Shown here piece after piece: positions 21,440-32,381 of a DNA stretch of 64,000 nucleotides. How positions within the stretch are numbered: position 1 is the first letter of the stretch; every line of letters starts with the position of its first letter. The notes beneath the pieces were generated by a model. The model was not told the origin of the DNA. It searched no databases and saw only the letters and a program-made list of their open reading frames with translations. The DNA is from Ascarosepion bandense. Taxonomy: Eukaryota > Mollusca > Cephalopoda > Sepiida > Sepiidae. Position numbers and translations under genes: made by a program. The stretch covers positions 243,501 to 307,500 of the forward strand of contig JBBBDQ010000227.1 of NCBI GenBank assembly GCA_037127315.1, in the 5' to 3' direction.

Positions 21440-22430
21440 TGACTTATTTATTATTTATATAAAATAAGAAAAAATGGTAAATTTTCGTTTTAGGTGCAGA
21501 CGGCTTTTCTCCTTCAAATGTATCTAAAATAGAATTATCTCTGTGAAAATGTATATGCTAAACTCAAATCGACAATTAGTTATTGAAGAAACCTACGTTT
21601 TTTGCTTTGAAAGTCCACAAAAAGAATGAACTATATCTAGCACTTTTTCTCTCCCGTAACTCTCACAAAGTCATGTAATTAACTGCAGAATGACGTTCTA
21701 CGTAGGCAACAAATTTCTGTCGATTTTTGGTCGATTTTCTTCTTTTACTGAAACTTCCGGCGATGTACTTCCTGTCATGAAAGTAATAAGCGTAGAAATA
21801 CAATAGCGCATTACTTTCATGACAGGAAGTACTTCGCCGGATTATAACCTTCAGTGCGAAAACTACTCCACAACAAATGCATGAAATAATAACGTTAAAA
21901 ATTCCGAGTTTTGTGCGCTGTGTGAGCGGTAGTGAGAGATTTCTTGGTCATTGTTGGTAAGAGCGAATAGAGAAACTTTCTATACGAAAGAGAAAAGGAT
22001 GTTGCAAGCTGAAAGAACAAGAAGCATCTAAGGACAACCCAAAAAAACAACCCCAAAAAACAAAACAAAAAACCAAAAACAAAAAACAAACAAACAAAAA
22101 AAAAAACCGAATAAAAAGGTAATCTGATTTTTCAACTGCACGTGATACGGTTAAATTATAAACTGATATTTGGATCTTCTGACATACGATTTATCTATTC
22201 ACTCAATAATCAACGTCCCAAACCGTTTCTGGATTTCATCTTCGTAATCCGTGTCCAAAAGTTATTTGCATATATATAGCATTGTTCCAGAAGCAGGGAC
22301 CGGTAGATAAAAACTAAACAAGCAATAATCTGGCCATATTTGCGGGGCTTAGAATACATCGACTGCATCTCATGCAGGGGCGTAAGAATCATTTCCCCTC
22401 CTGGCCAAAGAGGTCAACTTGTAGACTCTG
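21440..22430. other. Unassigned region with an inverted repeat
   Basis: Apart from the stem at 21757-21840 and an A/C-rich low-complexity stretch at about 22040-22110, no family or gene is recognised. Confidence 0.4.
21757..21840. repeat. Inverted repeat, 31-bp arms (1 mismatch)
   Basis: Arms 21757-21787 and 21810-21840 ('ccggcgatgtacttcctgtc' side and its complement 'gacaggaagtacttcgccgg') enclose a 22-bp spacer. It could be a small fold-back/MITE remnant or an RNA hairpin. Confidence 0.9.
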
Positions 22431-22439
22431 ATATAAAGC

Positions 22440-22970
22440 AGACCTGTGTCTGCCTTTTCTGTCACCACATAGATGACAGTATAAACCGGACCTGTGTCCC
22501 CCTCTTTGATTTGGGTTTGCTTTTTGACAAAAGTATAAACCGGACCTCTTTTTACCATTTGACAAAAGTGTTATCCGGATCTGTGTTAGCCTTTTGACGA
22601 AAGTATTAACTGGACTTGAGTTTGTCGAAAGTGTAAGGTAGACCTGTTTCAGCTCTTTGACAAAAGTGTTATCCGGATCTGTGTTAGCCTTTTGACAAAA
22701 GTATTAACTGGACCTGAGTTTGTCGAAAGTGTAAGGTAGACCTGTTTCAGCTCTTTGACAAAAGTGTTATCCGGATCTGTGTTAGCCTTTTGACAAAAGT
22801 ATTAACTGGACCTGAGTTTGTCGAAAGTGTAAGGTAGACCTGTTTCAGCTCTTTGACAAAAGTGTTATCCGGGTCTGTGTTAGCCTTTTGACGAAAGTAT
22901 TAACTGGACATGAGTTTGTCGAAAGTGTAAGGTAGACCTGTTTCAGCTCTTTGACAAATGTGTTATGTAT
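22440..22970 (+). repeat. Higher-order tandem repeat: 98-bp period built of three ~33-bp units
   Basis: The phrase 'gacaaaagtgttatccgg' recurs at 22561, 22659, 22757 and 22855, and in altered form at 22953, giving an exact 98-bp spacing. Each 98-bp unit holds three related ~33-bp monomers of the form 'tttgacaaaagt.tta.c.gga.ctg.gtt'. Upstream (22440-22560) more diverged single monomers ('agtataaaccggacctgtgt', 'agtataaaccggacctcttt') occur without the 98-bp order. The short frames across it are not coding. Confidence 0.9.
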
Positions 22971-22974
22971 GTGT

Positions 22975-23487
22975 ACTTACATATGAATTCATTCCAATTG
23001 TATAGCATCTAAGATTTATACTATACATTAAACAATCTCAAAATATGTTACATTACTCAGCCTAACATCGAGATAAATATACATTAAAAAATGTTTCATT
23101 GGCTGAATCGGTCACAAAAACACCAAACTTAGATGAATTCCAATAAGTTTGGTAACAGGGTGATATATTCAGTTGGTTACTGATAAAAAATAAATTAAAA
23201 AAATTGTAGGATTTTAAGATAATGCTTAAAGTTATTCGTTAAATTATTACATGTCCGATTGATGATTAATAGATCATAGAAAATGCCATTAACGAGATAA
23301 TAATCTTTTAGCAATCCAATCTTGACCTTTTCAATTAAAGGTTCTATCGTTATTTATACCCTTTATTAAAATAACTTTCAGTTCCTACCACACACACCAT
23401 ACACTATTAAACCTTTACATTGAGTGGCACTCTTGGCTGAATTATTTTGACTAAGTTCTGGAATGATGAATTATCAGTATTTATATT
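22975..23487. other. Unassigned AT-rich region
   Basis: Nothing recognisable. Confidence 0.35.
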
Positions 23488-23575
23488 ATTTTACAATTGA
23501 ACTATTGTCCTCATCTTTGTCGTTATGTTTCTCCGGCCTTGATCAGGCATATGTCGATCCGGATAATCTACAGAG
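23488..23575 (-). repeat. Rep-E fragment
   Basis: 'gaactattgtcctcatcttt' and 'ctccggcctt' match the antisense Rep-E arm at 830-910. Confidence 0.45.
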
Positions 23576-24860
23576 AATTCCGAAACTACGCCTTTCATTT
23601 AATCTGCATAGGTAGACTGTGTAGAGTCTAGATTCGTGAATTTGCTGAGATAGCAATTCAATTTGTGAATTCAATTTCTGAACAGGGCAGTATGTATTTA
23701 AACGCCGTAGAAACAGGGCGTACGATAACTGAACAGTACTAAAAATAAGAACTTGAGGAGATATCCTTAAACACACGCAGACTAACGAGAAGAGTTCGAT
23801 AAAAATGAATTTGTCGGACTCTCTGCCTAAAGGCGGAGAAGAATCAAAACGAGGCTATGCTGAAGGGCAGAGTCTTATCTAGGGTAAATAGACGAGAGCT
23901 CGACCCCGCGTATTCGTGGTTTACGGTGAATTTTTTGCCCGAGCGTACGCGCTCGGAATGCCCCATGGTAAAAATCGGCCTTTTGCTACACTCTGCCTTT
24001 GTGGTGAGGTTTGGGTAAATACCGATTAACGAGAAGAGTGTCACCCCTTAGATGAAATAAATGATCTCGTTTTGAATTCCTGGTAGGTTACCCGGATCAA
24101 CATACACCTGATGAATGCTGGAGGGCACAGCAACCAAATCTTTGTTATAACAATAACAAAAGTGCAGAAAATACTCCGCATGTCAATGGCAAAAATATTG
24201 TACGGACAGATTCTCACGTTTTCGTATTTTATTTTTTTTAATCATTACGTCTTGTTTACTCTATTTTACAGCTTTTTTTTCTAAAATTACGTTAGATTAA
24301 ACACTGTGTCTCAAAATATGTTTTCTTTTGTAATTTCATTATTGTTATTTTTCTAATCCGAAACTTTATGATAAAGCCAGAAATGGATGAGAATGCTAAT
24401 CAATATAACAAGTAGAATATCGTGAATGAAGAATGTTGAGAGATGGCGATAAAACAAACAAAGAAACGAATTCTCTTCACTAAATAGATAACATATTCTA
24501 TTTGTTTTTGATTGGTTTTACAATAAACATTCCTACACAAAAAACAACAATTTACAACCACATATATCTTAAACGTTCAACAATAGAAAAACAGCGCTGT
24601 ATTTTTCATGACTCTCCCCACAACTTCCTATCTTTTATAGCTCTAATCAGTGGTTTCTTCTCTTACTATCACCTCATATCTACTCTGGTATCCATTTATC
24701 CAAATTCATTAGGTAGGTTACTTGATGCTTGCCACTGCCTCCAGTATGTCATGTGGGTGTCAAATTCTCAAAGCCTTTTTTCTCATTATGTGGGATGTGC
24801 CGGTAGTGTAATAGAGAGCTGTTCAGAATCAAACATAAAAAACAAAAGCAAACAAAAAAA
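23576..24860. other. Unassigned region, including an unmatched 120-residue open frame
   Basis: The open frame at 24502-24864 has no recognisable domain or repeat identity and could be chance. Rare higher-GC patches (23880-23960) are not assignable. Confidence 0.3.
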
Positions 24861-24863
24861 TTG

Positions 24864-24972
24864 AAAGTCGAGTTCAAATTTCAGTCGGATTCATTACATC
24901 CACTTAAACACAAATAAATGTGGGAAAGAACTGAATCCATATCCTCCCACAAATATAGGTTAAATAGTTTTT
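24864..24972 (+). mobile_element. SINE-1 front fragment
   Basis: 'gtcgagttcaaatttcagtc' (degraded B box), 'cattacatccacttaaacac' and 'ataggttaaatag' follow SINE-1 order. Confidence 0.55.
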
Positions 24973-24974
24973 TC

Positions 24975-26470
24975 GTGTCTAAAAATATTTTTATTATCAA
25001 AAGAATTGTTAATAGAATATTCACTCACGGAAAATTATTCTTACAATGAAAAATATGCTTTTGCCTTAAATAGCTTACTAAGGGTTGGTAAGACGTAAAA
25101 CACAAATCACTTAGTTAATCACCTCATTTTGCATCCAAAAACTTCTGAAACTTATAATAAGTGTTCTTTTTTTATTCTATTTTCTTAAAACTTCCTAGTT
25201 GCGCACATATTCAGTCTATAGTATTTTCACCACCCTCCTGTAGAAATACATATCTATTGCCTAAAAAATTCCACCCCTAGGAACTAAGTGTCTCTCATTT
25301 GAAACTCTTTGCTCTATTGTAATCAAACAATAAAAAGAATCTGTGGAATGTCATAAATGATGTTTGTCCTGAATTGACATGCCATTAAAAAATAAAGTGA
25401 AAACATGCAAATAATTTCGTTTTTTATTTCACGTCTTTATGAAATGTTCCTTCAAAATGTAGGCAACCAAGACTCTCGCAACATATTTTCTTGATTATTT
25501 GTGAATTACAATTACTTCTTGGGAAAGAGAGTGGAAGGATCTTCAGTTATTTCCTCTAAGGTTTTGAATAGGTAGTTATCATTCTCCTAGACTGGTGGCC
25601 AATGCTGATTCCATTTTTCTACGTTATAACCCGTTAGTTCATCTGCTCACACCTCATAAAGCGCCAATCGTTATTTTATAGTAATATAATAAATAATATT
25701 ATTTTATAATAACGGGTATCGTCTGCAATCTAAGGACTGATATTGAATACGACATTGAAAACGAAAAAGTGTCAATTGACGATCCCGAATAATAAAGTCA
25801 GTTTGATAGTAAGATGGCAGATGGAATTTGTAATTTCTTTTTAACCCGTGCATTTTTTAATATAAAATTGATAATCAGATAAAGAATTTTCAACCCTCCA
25901 TTTTATATTTACCAATTTCTGAGCAATAAACGTAGGATCTGTTTTTTTTTAACTAAAAAGGAAAAAAAAAGTGTGTTGTTTTTTTTTTTATTGCCTGCCG
26001 CTCCTGAAGGAGTAAAAGCAACGCGGTGTTTTGTTTGCCGTTCAACAAAATGACCTGAGGTATGCTTGAACATCTCAAGGATTAAAAACTGTACGGCAAA
26101 AAGCTAAAAACAACTTATAATAATAAAGTCTTTTAAATTGTAAACGGTTTTGCACATTTAAACTTGTAAAATGTCCCCGTGAATTTTTAATCGAAAGCTG
26201 GAAGATATGGTTGCGAAGGAAAGTGATTTAAAGAAAAAACATTGTTGAAATGTTTGGCTTTAGCAAAAAATATTCTTATGTCTGATGCAGCTGCCCGAGG
26301 TAATAATTTCCGAAAATTCAACATTTTCTTAGCAGAAACGATCAGCTTAATTTTTATATTAAGTATCTCAATTAAACGGGATAAAAAGACTTATTAAATA
26401 ATCATCTTCATAGTCTTAATATTTCAGCCTAGAGAGTTTTTTGCCTTCCTAGATATTTTATACCTTCAGA
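24975..26470. other. Unassigned AT-rich region of about 1.5 kb
   Basis: No gene-like ORF, RNA gene or repeat family seen. Near 25670-25715 there is an imperfect AT-rich inverted repeat ('cgttattttatag' against 'ataataacg'). Confidence 0.35.
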
Positions 26471-26559
26471 TGAAATATGTTCAATATCACATTAAGATAT
26501 TTCTCTTTATTAAACAATTGGAATATAATTTTTAAAATGCGCAAGAATAATCATGAAAT

Positions 26560-27180
26560 TACATTGTTAAATATAAAAAGACAAAAAATAAATAAAAGGC
26601 AAAAAAAAACAACAAAAGAGAAAACGAAAAAGGCAAAAAAAAAAACAAAAGAAAAAACGAAAAAGGCAAAAAAAAACAAAAGAAAAAACGAAAAAGGCAA
26701 AAAAAAAAACAAAAGAAAAAATGAAAAAGGCAAAAAAAAAACAAAAGAAAAAATGAAAAAGGCAAAAAACAAAAAAAACAAAAGAAAAAACGAAAAAGGC
26801 AAAAAAAACAAAACAAAATATAAAACGAAAAAGGCAAAAAAAAAAAACAAAAGAAAAAACGAAAAAGGCAAAAAAAAACAAAAGAAAAAGCGAAAAAGGC
26901 TAAAAACAAAAGAAAAAAACGAAGAAGGCAAAAAAAACCAAAAAAAACGCGAAAACGAAAACGAAAAAGGCAAGAAAACAAAAGCGAGAAAAAAAAAGGC
27001 AAAAAACAAAAGAGAAAAACAGGCAAAATCAAAAGAAAAAAAACGGCAAAAAACAAAAGAGAAAAAGAAAAAGGCAAAAGTAAAAAGACTCAACATTAAT
27101 TTTTTTAAAAAAGGCAAAAAAGAAAACAATGAAAAGTGACAAAAAAAGTACAAAGACAAAAAAGACAAAACAAACTCGTA
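26560..27180 (+). repeat. A-rich minisatellite of about 32-34 bp units
   Basis: Roughly eighteen variable units of 'aaaggcaaaaa...caaaagaaaaaacgaa'. The plus-strand 220-residue frame is lysine-rich (KKTKEKTKKAK repeats) and the minus strand is phenylalanine-rich in three frames. The coding potential is a by-product of composition. No start context, intron signal or domain supports a real protein. Confidence 0.85.
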
Positions 27181-27249
27181 AATTAAGATAAAAGCTCATA
27201 TTAAGCTCTAAATCGTACTCATTTGAAAACACATTCGTCCCTATATTCA

Positions 27250-27556
27250 GATCACTCAGTTAATTGCCGTACGTGATACACACTTGGGTGATCATGTCTC
27301 GAAAGAGACATGGCTGACTAGAAAGAAGATTTTACCGCAATAGATTACCATTACTTTATGCAGTAGACTAGTTGCCAACCAAGGCTATAGAACTCAATTT
27401 GTCTTGCTATTCAACCCACAGCTAGAGGGAAAAAGAGATGGATTAATACATTTCCGAAAGTATTTGTGCGTAAGTGAATGCAACGAGAATTTGAACTCGG
27501 TTCTCCAACTTCTCATTCCAAGTCGATATCCATTACACCACAACGCACACCCCAAG
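27250..27556 (-). mobile_element. SINE-1 copy, near full length
   Basis: From 'cactcagttaattgccgta' through the body to 'tatccattacaccacaacgc' (head). The B-box-like reverse complement is seen at 'gagaatttgaactcgg'. Confidence 0.8.
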
Positions 27557-27829
27557 ACATATAGATTGTAAGGAAGTTGTCATACAGTAAATTAATAGCT
27601 CGAGAAAGTAGCCGAACAACAAGAAGACTCAACCTTGCATATATAACAAATGCCATATCCAGTCAAGAAGTTGATAATCACAACTTTTCAAAGATTCCAC
27701 TTTATTATTTGGGAAATACCATGACCTCTTACAAAAGATGGTGAAGTAGATTTCTGTTGGTTTTTCACGATTTATTTTTATTTCAATTCACAGATGTGTT
27801 TCTTCTATACTGAATGCTAGTGCTAGGAA

Positions 27830-27955
27830 AGTGATTTTCTAAGCGAAGCTTAGATGTGGCACAAGCCCGTAAGGATTGAACTCCTCAATTGTAATGATTC
27901 TAGCGAGACAAGCTTGTTAACCATTACACCACGTCGAGATGCTCTACCCGCAGAT
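27830..27955 (-). mobile_element. SINE-2 copy
   Basis: Minus-strand order: 'catctcgacgtggtgtaatg', 'gttaacaagcttgtctcgct', degraded B box 'gttcaatcct', 'cttgtgccacatctaagc', then a 'gaaaatcact' end. Confidence 0.7.
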
Positions 27956-27984
27956 AGAGAGTTAGCCCATACAGACATATATGA

Positions 27985-28245
27985 GTCAAGTGATACACGC
28001 TTAGGCGATCATGTCTCTAAAGAGACATGATAGACTTGGCAGAAGATTTTCCCGCAGTAGGTTGCCATTACTTTCTGAGGTAGACTGGTTGCCAATCTGT
28101 CCTGCTATTTACCCGATAGCTAGAGGGAGAATATATGGATCAATACTTTTACCAAGGGTATTTGCGCGTAAGTGAATGCAACGAATTCGAATTCGGCACT
28201 CCGATTTTTCGCTTCGAGACGATATCTACTGTACCAAAAACGCAC
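27985..28245 (-). mobile_element. SINE-1 copy with an internal deletion
   Basis: From 'agtcaagtgatacacgctta' to 'accaaaaacgcaccc'. About 25 bp around 'aaggctatagaaccc' are missing. Confidence 0.75.
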
Positions 28246-28258
28246 CCAAACATGTATC

Positions 28259-28567
28259 GGTCAGTTAAGTGCCATACGCGATACACGCTTTCGGCAATCA
28301 TGTCTCGAAAGAGACATGACTGACTGGGCAGAAGATTATTCCGCAGTAGGTTGCCATTGCTTTCTGCGGTAGACTGGTTGCCAGCCAAGGCTATAAAACC
28401 CAATTTATCCTGCTATTTAAACCATAACGGGAGGGAAGAAACGGATTAATACCTTTCCCAAGGGTATTTGCGCGTATGTGAATTGAAGGAATTCAACTGG
28501 AATTCGAACTCGGCTCTCCCGATTTGTCGTTCAGTGTTGATATCCATTACACCACAACGCACATTAG
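28259..28567 (-). mobile_element. SINE-1 copy, full length
   Basis: From 'gtcagttaagtgccatacgc' to 'accacaacgcacat'. Good body conservation. It directly follows another SINE-1 in the same orientation. Confidence 0.85.
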
Positions 28568-28767
28568 GTATACAAGTTTTAAATGCAACTAAAATACAGC
28601 AGTGTTTTCTGTGTGCACATATTTTGTCGAGGGTTTTTTTAAAAACTTTGATTAACCTGCTTCCTTCAAATCCCCATTCTAATGTATGACCATACACTAA
28701 TTTTCGGTGTGTGTGCATGTGGGGGTGGGGAGAGTAGCTAGAACATTTTGGTAACTTCTCGAGAGAT

Positions 28768-29056
28768 TCAGTCAGTCAGTTAAGTGCCATACGTGATACA
28801 CTCTTTGGCGATCATGTCTCGAAAGATTATCCCGCAGTAGGTTGCCATTGCTTTCTGCGGTAGACTGGTTGCCGACCAAAGCTACAGAACCCAATCTGTC
28901 CTATTATTTAACCCATAACTGGAGGGACGAGGCGGATTAATACCTTTCTCAAGGGTATTTGCGCGTTAGTGAATACAAGGAATTCGACTGGAATTCGAAC
29001 TCAGCTTCCCGATTTCTCGTTCAGAGTTGATATTCTCTGCACCACGACGCACATCC
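28768..29056 (-). mobile_element. SINE-1 copy
   Basis: From 'cagtcagttaagtgccatac' to 'accacgacgcacatcc'. It lacks about 20 bp between 'tctcgaaag' and 'attatcccgc'. The SINE end abuts the palindrome at 29057. Confidence 0.85.
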
Positions 29057-29096
29057 ATTAATTTCCTCTAATCTCAAGAGATTAGAGGAAATTAAT
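29057..29096. repeat. Perfect 19-bp-arm palindrome at a SINE boundary
   Basis: attaatttcctctaatctc followed, after AA, by its exact reverse complement. It begins at the base after the SINE-1 head. Confidence 0.9.
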
Positions 29097-29985
29097 AATG
29101 ATGTATTTGCTCTAATAAATAACATTGACGAATACATCACGGATTCTATATACAGCTCGCGAGAATTTCAGAATGTTAGGAAACAAGCAATTTTAAAATG
29201 AATATGTCTTACGCAAATTAGACTAAGTGCTGGCCTCAGCAATTGTAGGCTTTAACATAAACCCCACAATCTAATAATCTATCTAAAAGAGTGAAAAAGA
29301 AAGAAGACAAATGTATATCATTAAAACTAATGGATTTTACTTGCAAATATTGCAAAGTAAATTCTGATGAGTCCCAAATTAAAAATTCATTTTAGGATTG
29401 CGAGATTCGAAGATGAATTAATTTTTCTTTAATTAGAATATTCTATTGACGAAACACGTAATAAAGTAGATGTTGTTAAAGTTCGAATTGCCATTGCATA
29501 AGAACCTTGGCTGGAACTTCGAATAAAACCTCCTTACATATTTTATTTTGTTTTAATTATATCAATGGGGAGGTTAGCTCTCGTTAGCGTCCTCTGTCAA
29601 AGCACCAAAGGTTTCGTACATTTACCCTAATCTTATGAAGAGAAAGGCTATTCTAAAACACATTTTAGAACACCCCCCACAAGGGTCATCAAGCGTTTTT
29701 CATTGGAAAGGACAGTTATTTATTTAGCATTTTATGTACTTCTTTGTTGAACTTGTAAAAAAACAATGTTATTTTTAATTATACATCTACAGGAATGAAT
29801 AAACATTGTGATACATTATGGCATTTATGAGTGGGCCCATGCCGTCAAAAATGACGGCAAAATATTTATACTGATATACCGTCGAAAATGCCGGCATCAT
29901 ATATATTGATGTACTTACTACTGAGTATCTTATGTTAAGACATAAAAAAGCAACAAAACAATTCAAATCCCTGAGCATGATAGGA
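29097..29985. other. Unassigned AT-rich region; end carries part of a Rep-F-associated sequence
   Basis: 29825-29905 ('cccatgccgtcaaaaatgac', 'ggcaaaatattt') resembles 33993-34060 ('ccctgccatcaaaaataacg', 'gcaaaatatttg'). Nothing else is recognised. Confidence 0.4.
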
Positions 29986-30001
29986 GGAATATATATATAT
30001 T

Positions 30002-30055
30002 GTCATCCGCAGACAGATCTGTTTCGCCGTTCACAGCTCATCAGTACGGTTAGAC
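30002..30055 (-). ncRNA. Type I hammerhead ribozyme motif (diverged single copy)
   Basis: Read on the minus strand, the order is stem I 5' strand GTC-TAA-CCGTA, core CTGATGA, stem II GCTG-TGAA-CGGC, core GAAA, a minimal stem III CAG-AT-CTG, cleavage triplet GTC, stem I 3' strand TGCGG-AT-GAC. All invariant core positions are present. Against the copies at 38946 and 39256, stem I changes from CCACA/TGTGG to CCGTA/TGCGG (pairing kept, one G-U), stem II CAGC becomes CGGC (G-U), and stem III becomes fully complementary. Hammerheads of this type cleave their own RNA 3' of the NUH triplet. They are known from Penelope-like elements, some SINEs and retrozymes. Confidence 0.8.
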
Positions 30056-30065
30056 TCCGATTTTT

Positions 30066-30122
30066 CATATAGATAGGTGTGGGTTTGTGACCCAGGGTCA
30101 CAAACTCACACCTACCTATATG
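30066..30122. repeat. 28-bp-arm near-perfect hairpin upstream of the minus-strand hammerhead
   Basis: Arms 30066-30093 and 30095-30122 match at 26 of 28 positions with a 1-nt spacer ('gtttgtgaccc' / 'gggtcacaaac' at the tip). In minus-strand transcripts it lies about 10 nt 5' of the ribozyme. Confidence 0.85.
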
Positions 30123-30159
30123 AATATGTCAGCTCTACTTTTTCAAATAAGTAACGCGC

Positions 30160-30206
30160 ATATATGATATATAAATAATATATATATATTTATATATATA
30201 CAAATT

Positions 30207-30274
<68 letters not shown>

Positions 30275-30275
30275 T
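30160..30275. repeat. (TA)n and (CA)n microsatellites
   Basis: TA-rich stretch to 30200, then (CA)n at about 30209-30262 followed by (TA)n to 30274. Confidence 0.95.
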
Positions 30276-30465
30276 CACTACTCGACGACATAATTATTGC
30301 AAAAACAATGAAATAAAAATAATAACGCACTGTTAAATAGTAAACACGCGGCAAGAGATTTCATGACTAGTAAAGTTTAATAATCAGTTGTAATGAAATT
30401 GAACTGAGCCGACATTTCCTCGTTATTGTCTCTTTCCATGAACGTGAAAGGATTAATATATAATA
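30272..30465 (+). repeat. Rep-F copy
   Basis: Shares ordered blocks with 34705-34890 (+) and 38186-38360 (-): 'ttcactactcg.c.acata', 'ttgcaaaaa', 'cactgttaaa', 'aaacacg', 'gagc' or 'gagatttcat', 'tgagcc', 'cctcgttatt' and 'tccatgaacgtga'. All three copies are flanked by (TA)n/(CA)n tracts. The class is unknown. Confidence 0.65.
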
Positions 30466-30782
30466 TATACACACTACGGCCTTTATTATAGCAAAGAGTA
30501 TTATAACTTGAGAAAGTTGGATGCTCTAACCTACTCAAACCTTTAAATAGACGTAAATGGCATCAAGAGCAGACATTACAGTTAAGAATCCTTGGATTAT
30601 GAGGTGTAATTCCTTGTAAAATTGTACCCCGGGCGAATTTCCGAATTAGCATCAGGACAAATAACGGTAATAAATCAATGCTTACCAAATAGAATAAAAC
30701 CTTTCATTGGAGACATACAAAAAGCAGACGTTGTTAACGTGGAGAATATTTAGTTAGTTTACATGACGTTCTTGTTTCTTGT
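30466..30782. other. Unassigned spacer
   Basis: Nothing recognisable. Confidence 0.35.
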
Positions 30783-31335
30783 TATAAGTGCCATGCTTGA
30801 AGCAGGCTTGGGTGATCATGTCTCTTTTCGATTCGAGTCTGATTTGCAGAAAATTTCCCGCAGTAGGCTTCTATTACTTTTGCATTAGACTGGTTGCCAA
30901 TCCAAGCCTATAGCAGTTTGCTAAACGTAGCGTAAGTGTGGCACAGGACTGAAAGTATAGAGCACTTAGTGAGGATCGAACCCACTAATCACTCATAGTT
31001 GATCTAGCGAGAAAAGCTTGCTAACCATTACATCACACCGAAGCACCTGAAAAATGATGTAAGCGTTAATAGGAAGAAAACCAAAATTGTAGGGCAAGAC
31101 AAACATATAGAAACTAATTAAACTACTATTTAATCCATAGTCGAAGGAAAAGATGAGTTCATAACATTTTTCCTCAATAGTATTTGTGCGTAAGTGAATG
31201 TAAAAAACTCGGCTCTTCGAATTTTTCATTCTGAGCTGTTATCCATCACTCCATTACCCAAGCGGTCAGCCATATAAGTAACGCTCAACTTTGCTTAACT
31301 TCGATGTTTCAAATTGATTTGGCCGTAAATACTTT
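30783..31335 (-). mobile_element. Composite: SINE-1 with 5S-like head, split by a SINE-2 copy
   Basis: 30783-30913 is the 3' part of a minus-strand SINE-1 ('agtgccatgctt', 'gtaggcttctattacttttg'). 30908-31050 is a minus-strand SINE-2 ('tgtggcacaggact', 'gaggatcgaacccactaat', 'gcttgctaaccattacatca'). 31120-31256 is the front of SINE-1. 31257-31330 is a decayed 5S-like stretch ('aagcggtcagccatataagt', 'ttgcttaacttcgat', 'ttggccgta'). Order and orientation suggest SINE-2 inserted into a chimeric SINE-1. Confidence 0.65.
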
Positions 31336-31910
31336 CACAAAGTAATTAGCAAAAAATAACGTTTCATGTAACATATGATCAATTAGCGTCAGATAAGAAC
31401 TTAGTTTTTCGAGGTAGATTTTGCTCAGCCGTCCTCTCTTAAAAGACTGGTGTAATAAATTCTTCTTATTCATTCATACAGTGTTAAGTGGGTCAAAATT
31501 ATAAGTCTTTCTCAGTACACGTGGAGTAGAAGGCCACAGCTTCACTACCCTAGTATTACTGTTGTAGTGGTTTGTTCATATCAAGTAAATATATAGATAA
31601 ATGTCACGCTGTCGGAGGGACGAGATCAGTTAATTCGAGATGTAATTTCTGGTCATTCAACCATGGTTCTAACTTTGTCGATTACTTAAAACACCTTAAT
31701 ACGCCCAAAGCTTATCCGATTAGATAAATATCATTAGTATATATACACATTTTTTCTAAATAAAAAATCGAAAATTATGTGTCATACACATATTTAGCTC
31801 TGGAAATAGATCATACTATTTACATCGAGTCCTCTATTTGGATCATTTTGATATTAATAAGATTAATATTAATGGAATCTGTTTGGGATTTTACCTACAT
31901 GTCAATTTCT

Positions 31911-31912
<2 letters not shown>
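31336..31912. other. Unassigned AT-rich region
   Basis: Nothing recognisable. Confidence 0.35.

Positions 31913-31962
<50 letters not shown>
31913..31962. repeat. (TA)n microsatellite
   Basis: About 48 bp of TA repeats. Confidence 0.97.
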
Positions 31963-31963
<1 letters not shown>

Positions 31964-32164
31964 CTTCCCATTGGCTAGAGTTAACAATAAAAAGTACAAA
32001 ATTTGCCGAAAAAGAAAATTTAAATCCAGACAAGTAGCACAAAAGTAAGTAGCCGGCTTGATACTTCTGGACCGAAAGTTGGGGTTATTGCCGAAGCTGA
32101 TATGATGTTTAAAAACCTGAAATCGGCGATGAAGGCAGGACATCACTGAAGAGCTTCTTTAAGA

Positions 32165-32381
32165 ACCAAAAATGCATTCACTTACGTACAAATACCCTTG
32201 GTATTAATCCGTCTCTTCCCTCTAGTTATGGGTTAAATAACAGGACAGATTAGGTTCTATAGCCTTGGTTGGCAACCAGTCTACCGCAGAAAATGATGGC
32301 AACCTACTATGGGATAATCTTCTATCCAGTCAGTCATGTCTCATCGCGTGTATCACGTATGGCACATAACTGACTGAGCTA
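32165..32381 (+). mobile_element. SINE-1 copy, 5'-truncated
   Basis: 'atgcattcacttacgtacaa' through the body to 'gcacataactgactga'. Confidence 0.8.

Noticed and set aside
22440..22970. CRISPR-like repeat/spacer array
   Set aside because: All parts of the 98-bp unit are repeated and there are no unique spacers. The context is a eukaryotic genome.
24502..24864. Possible novel 120-residue membrane protein
   Set aside because: No homology recognised, no splice or promoter context, and its length is within chance for a stop-poor AT-rich region.
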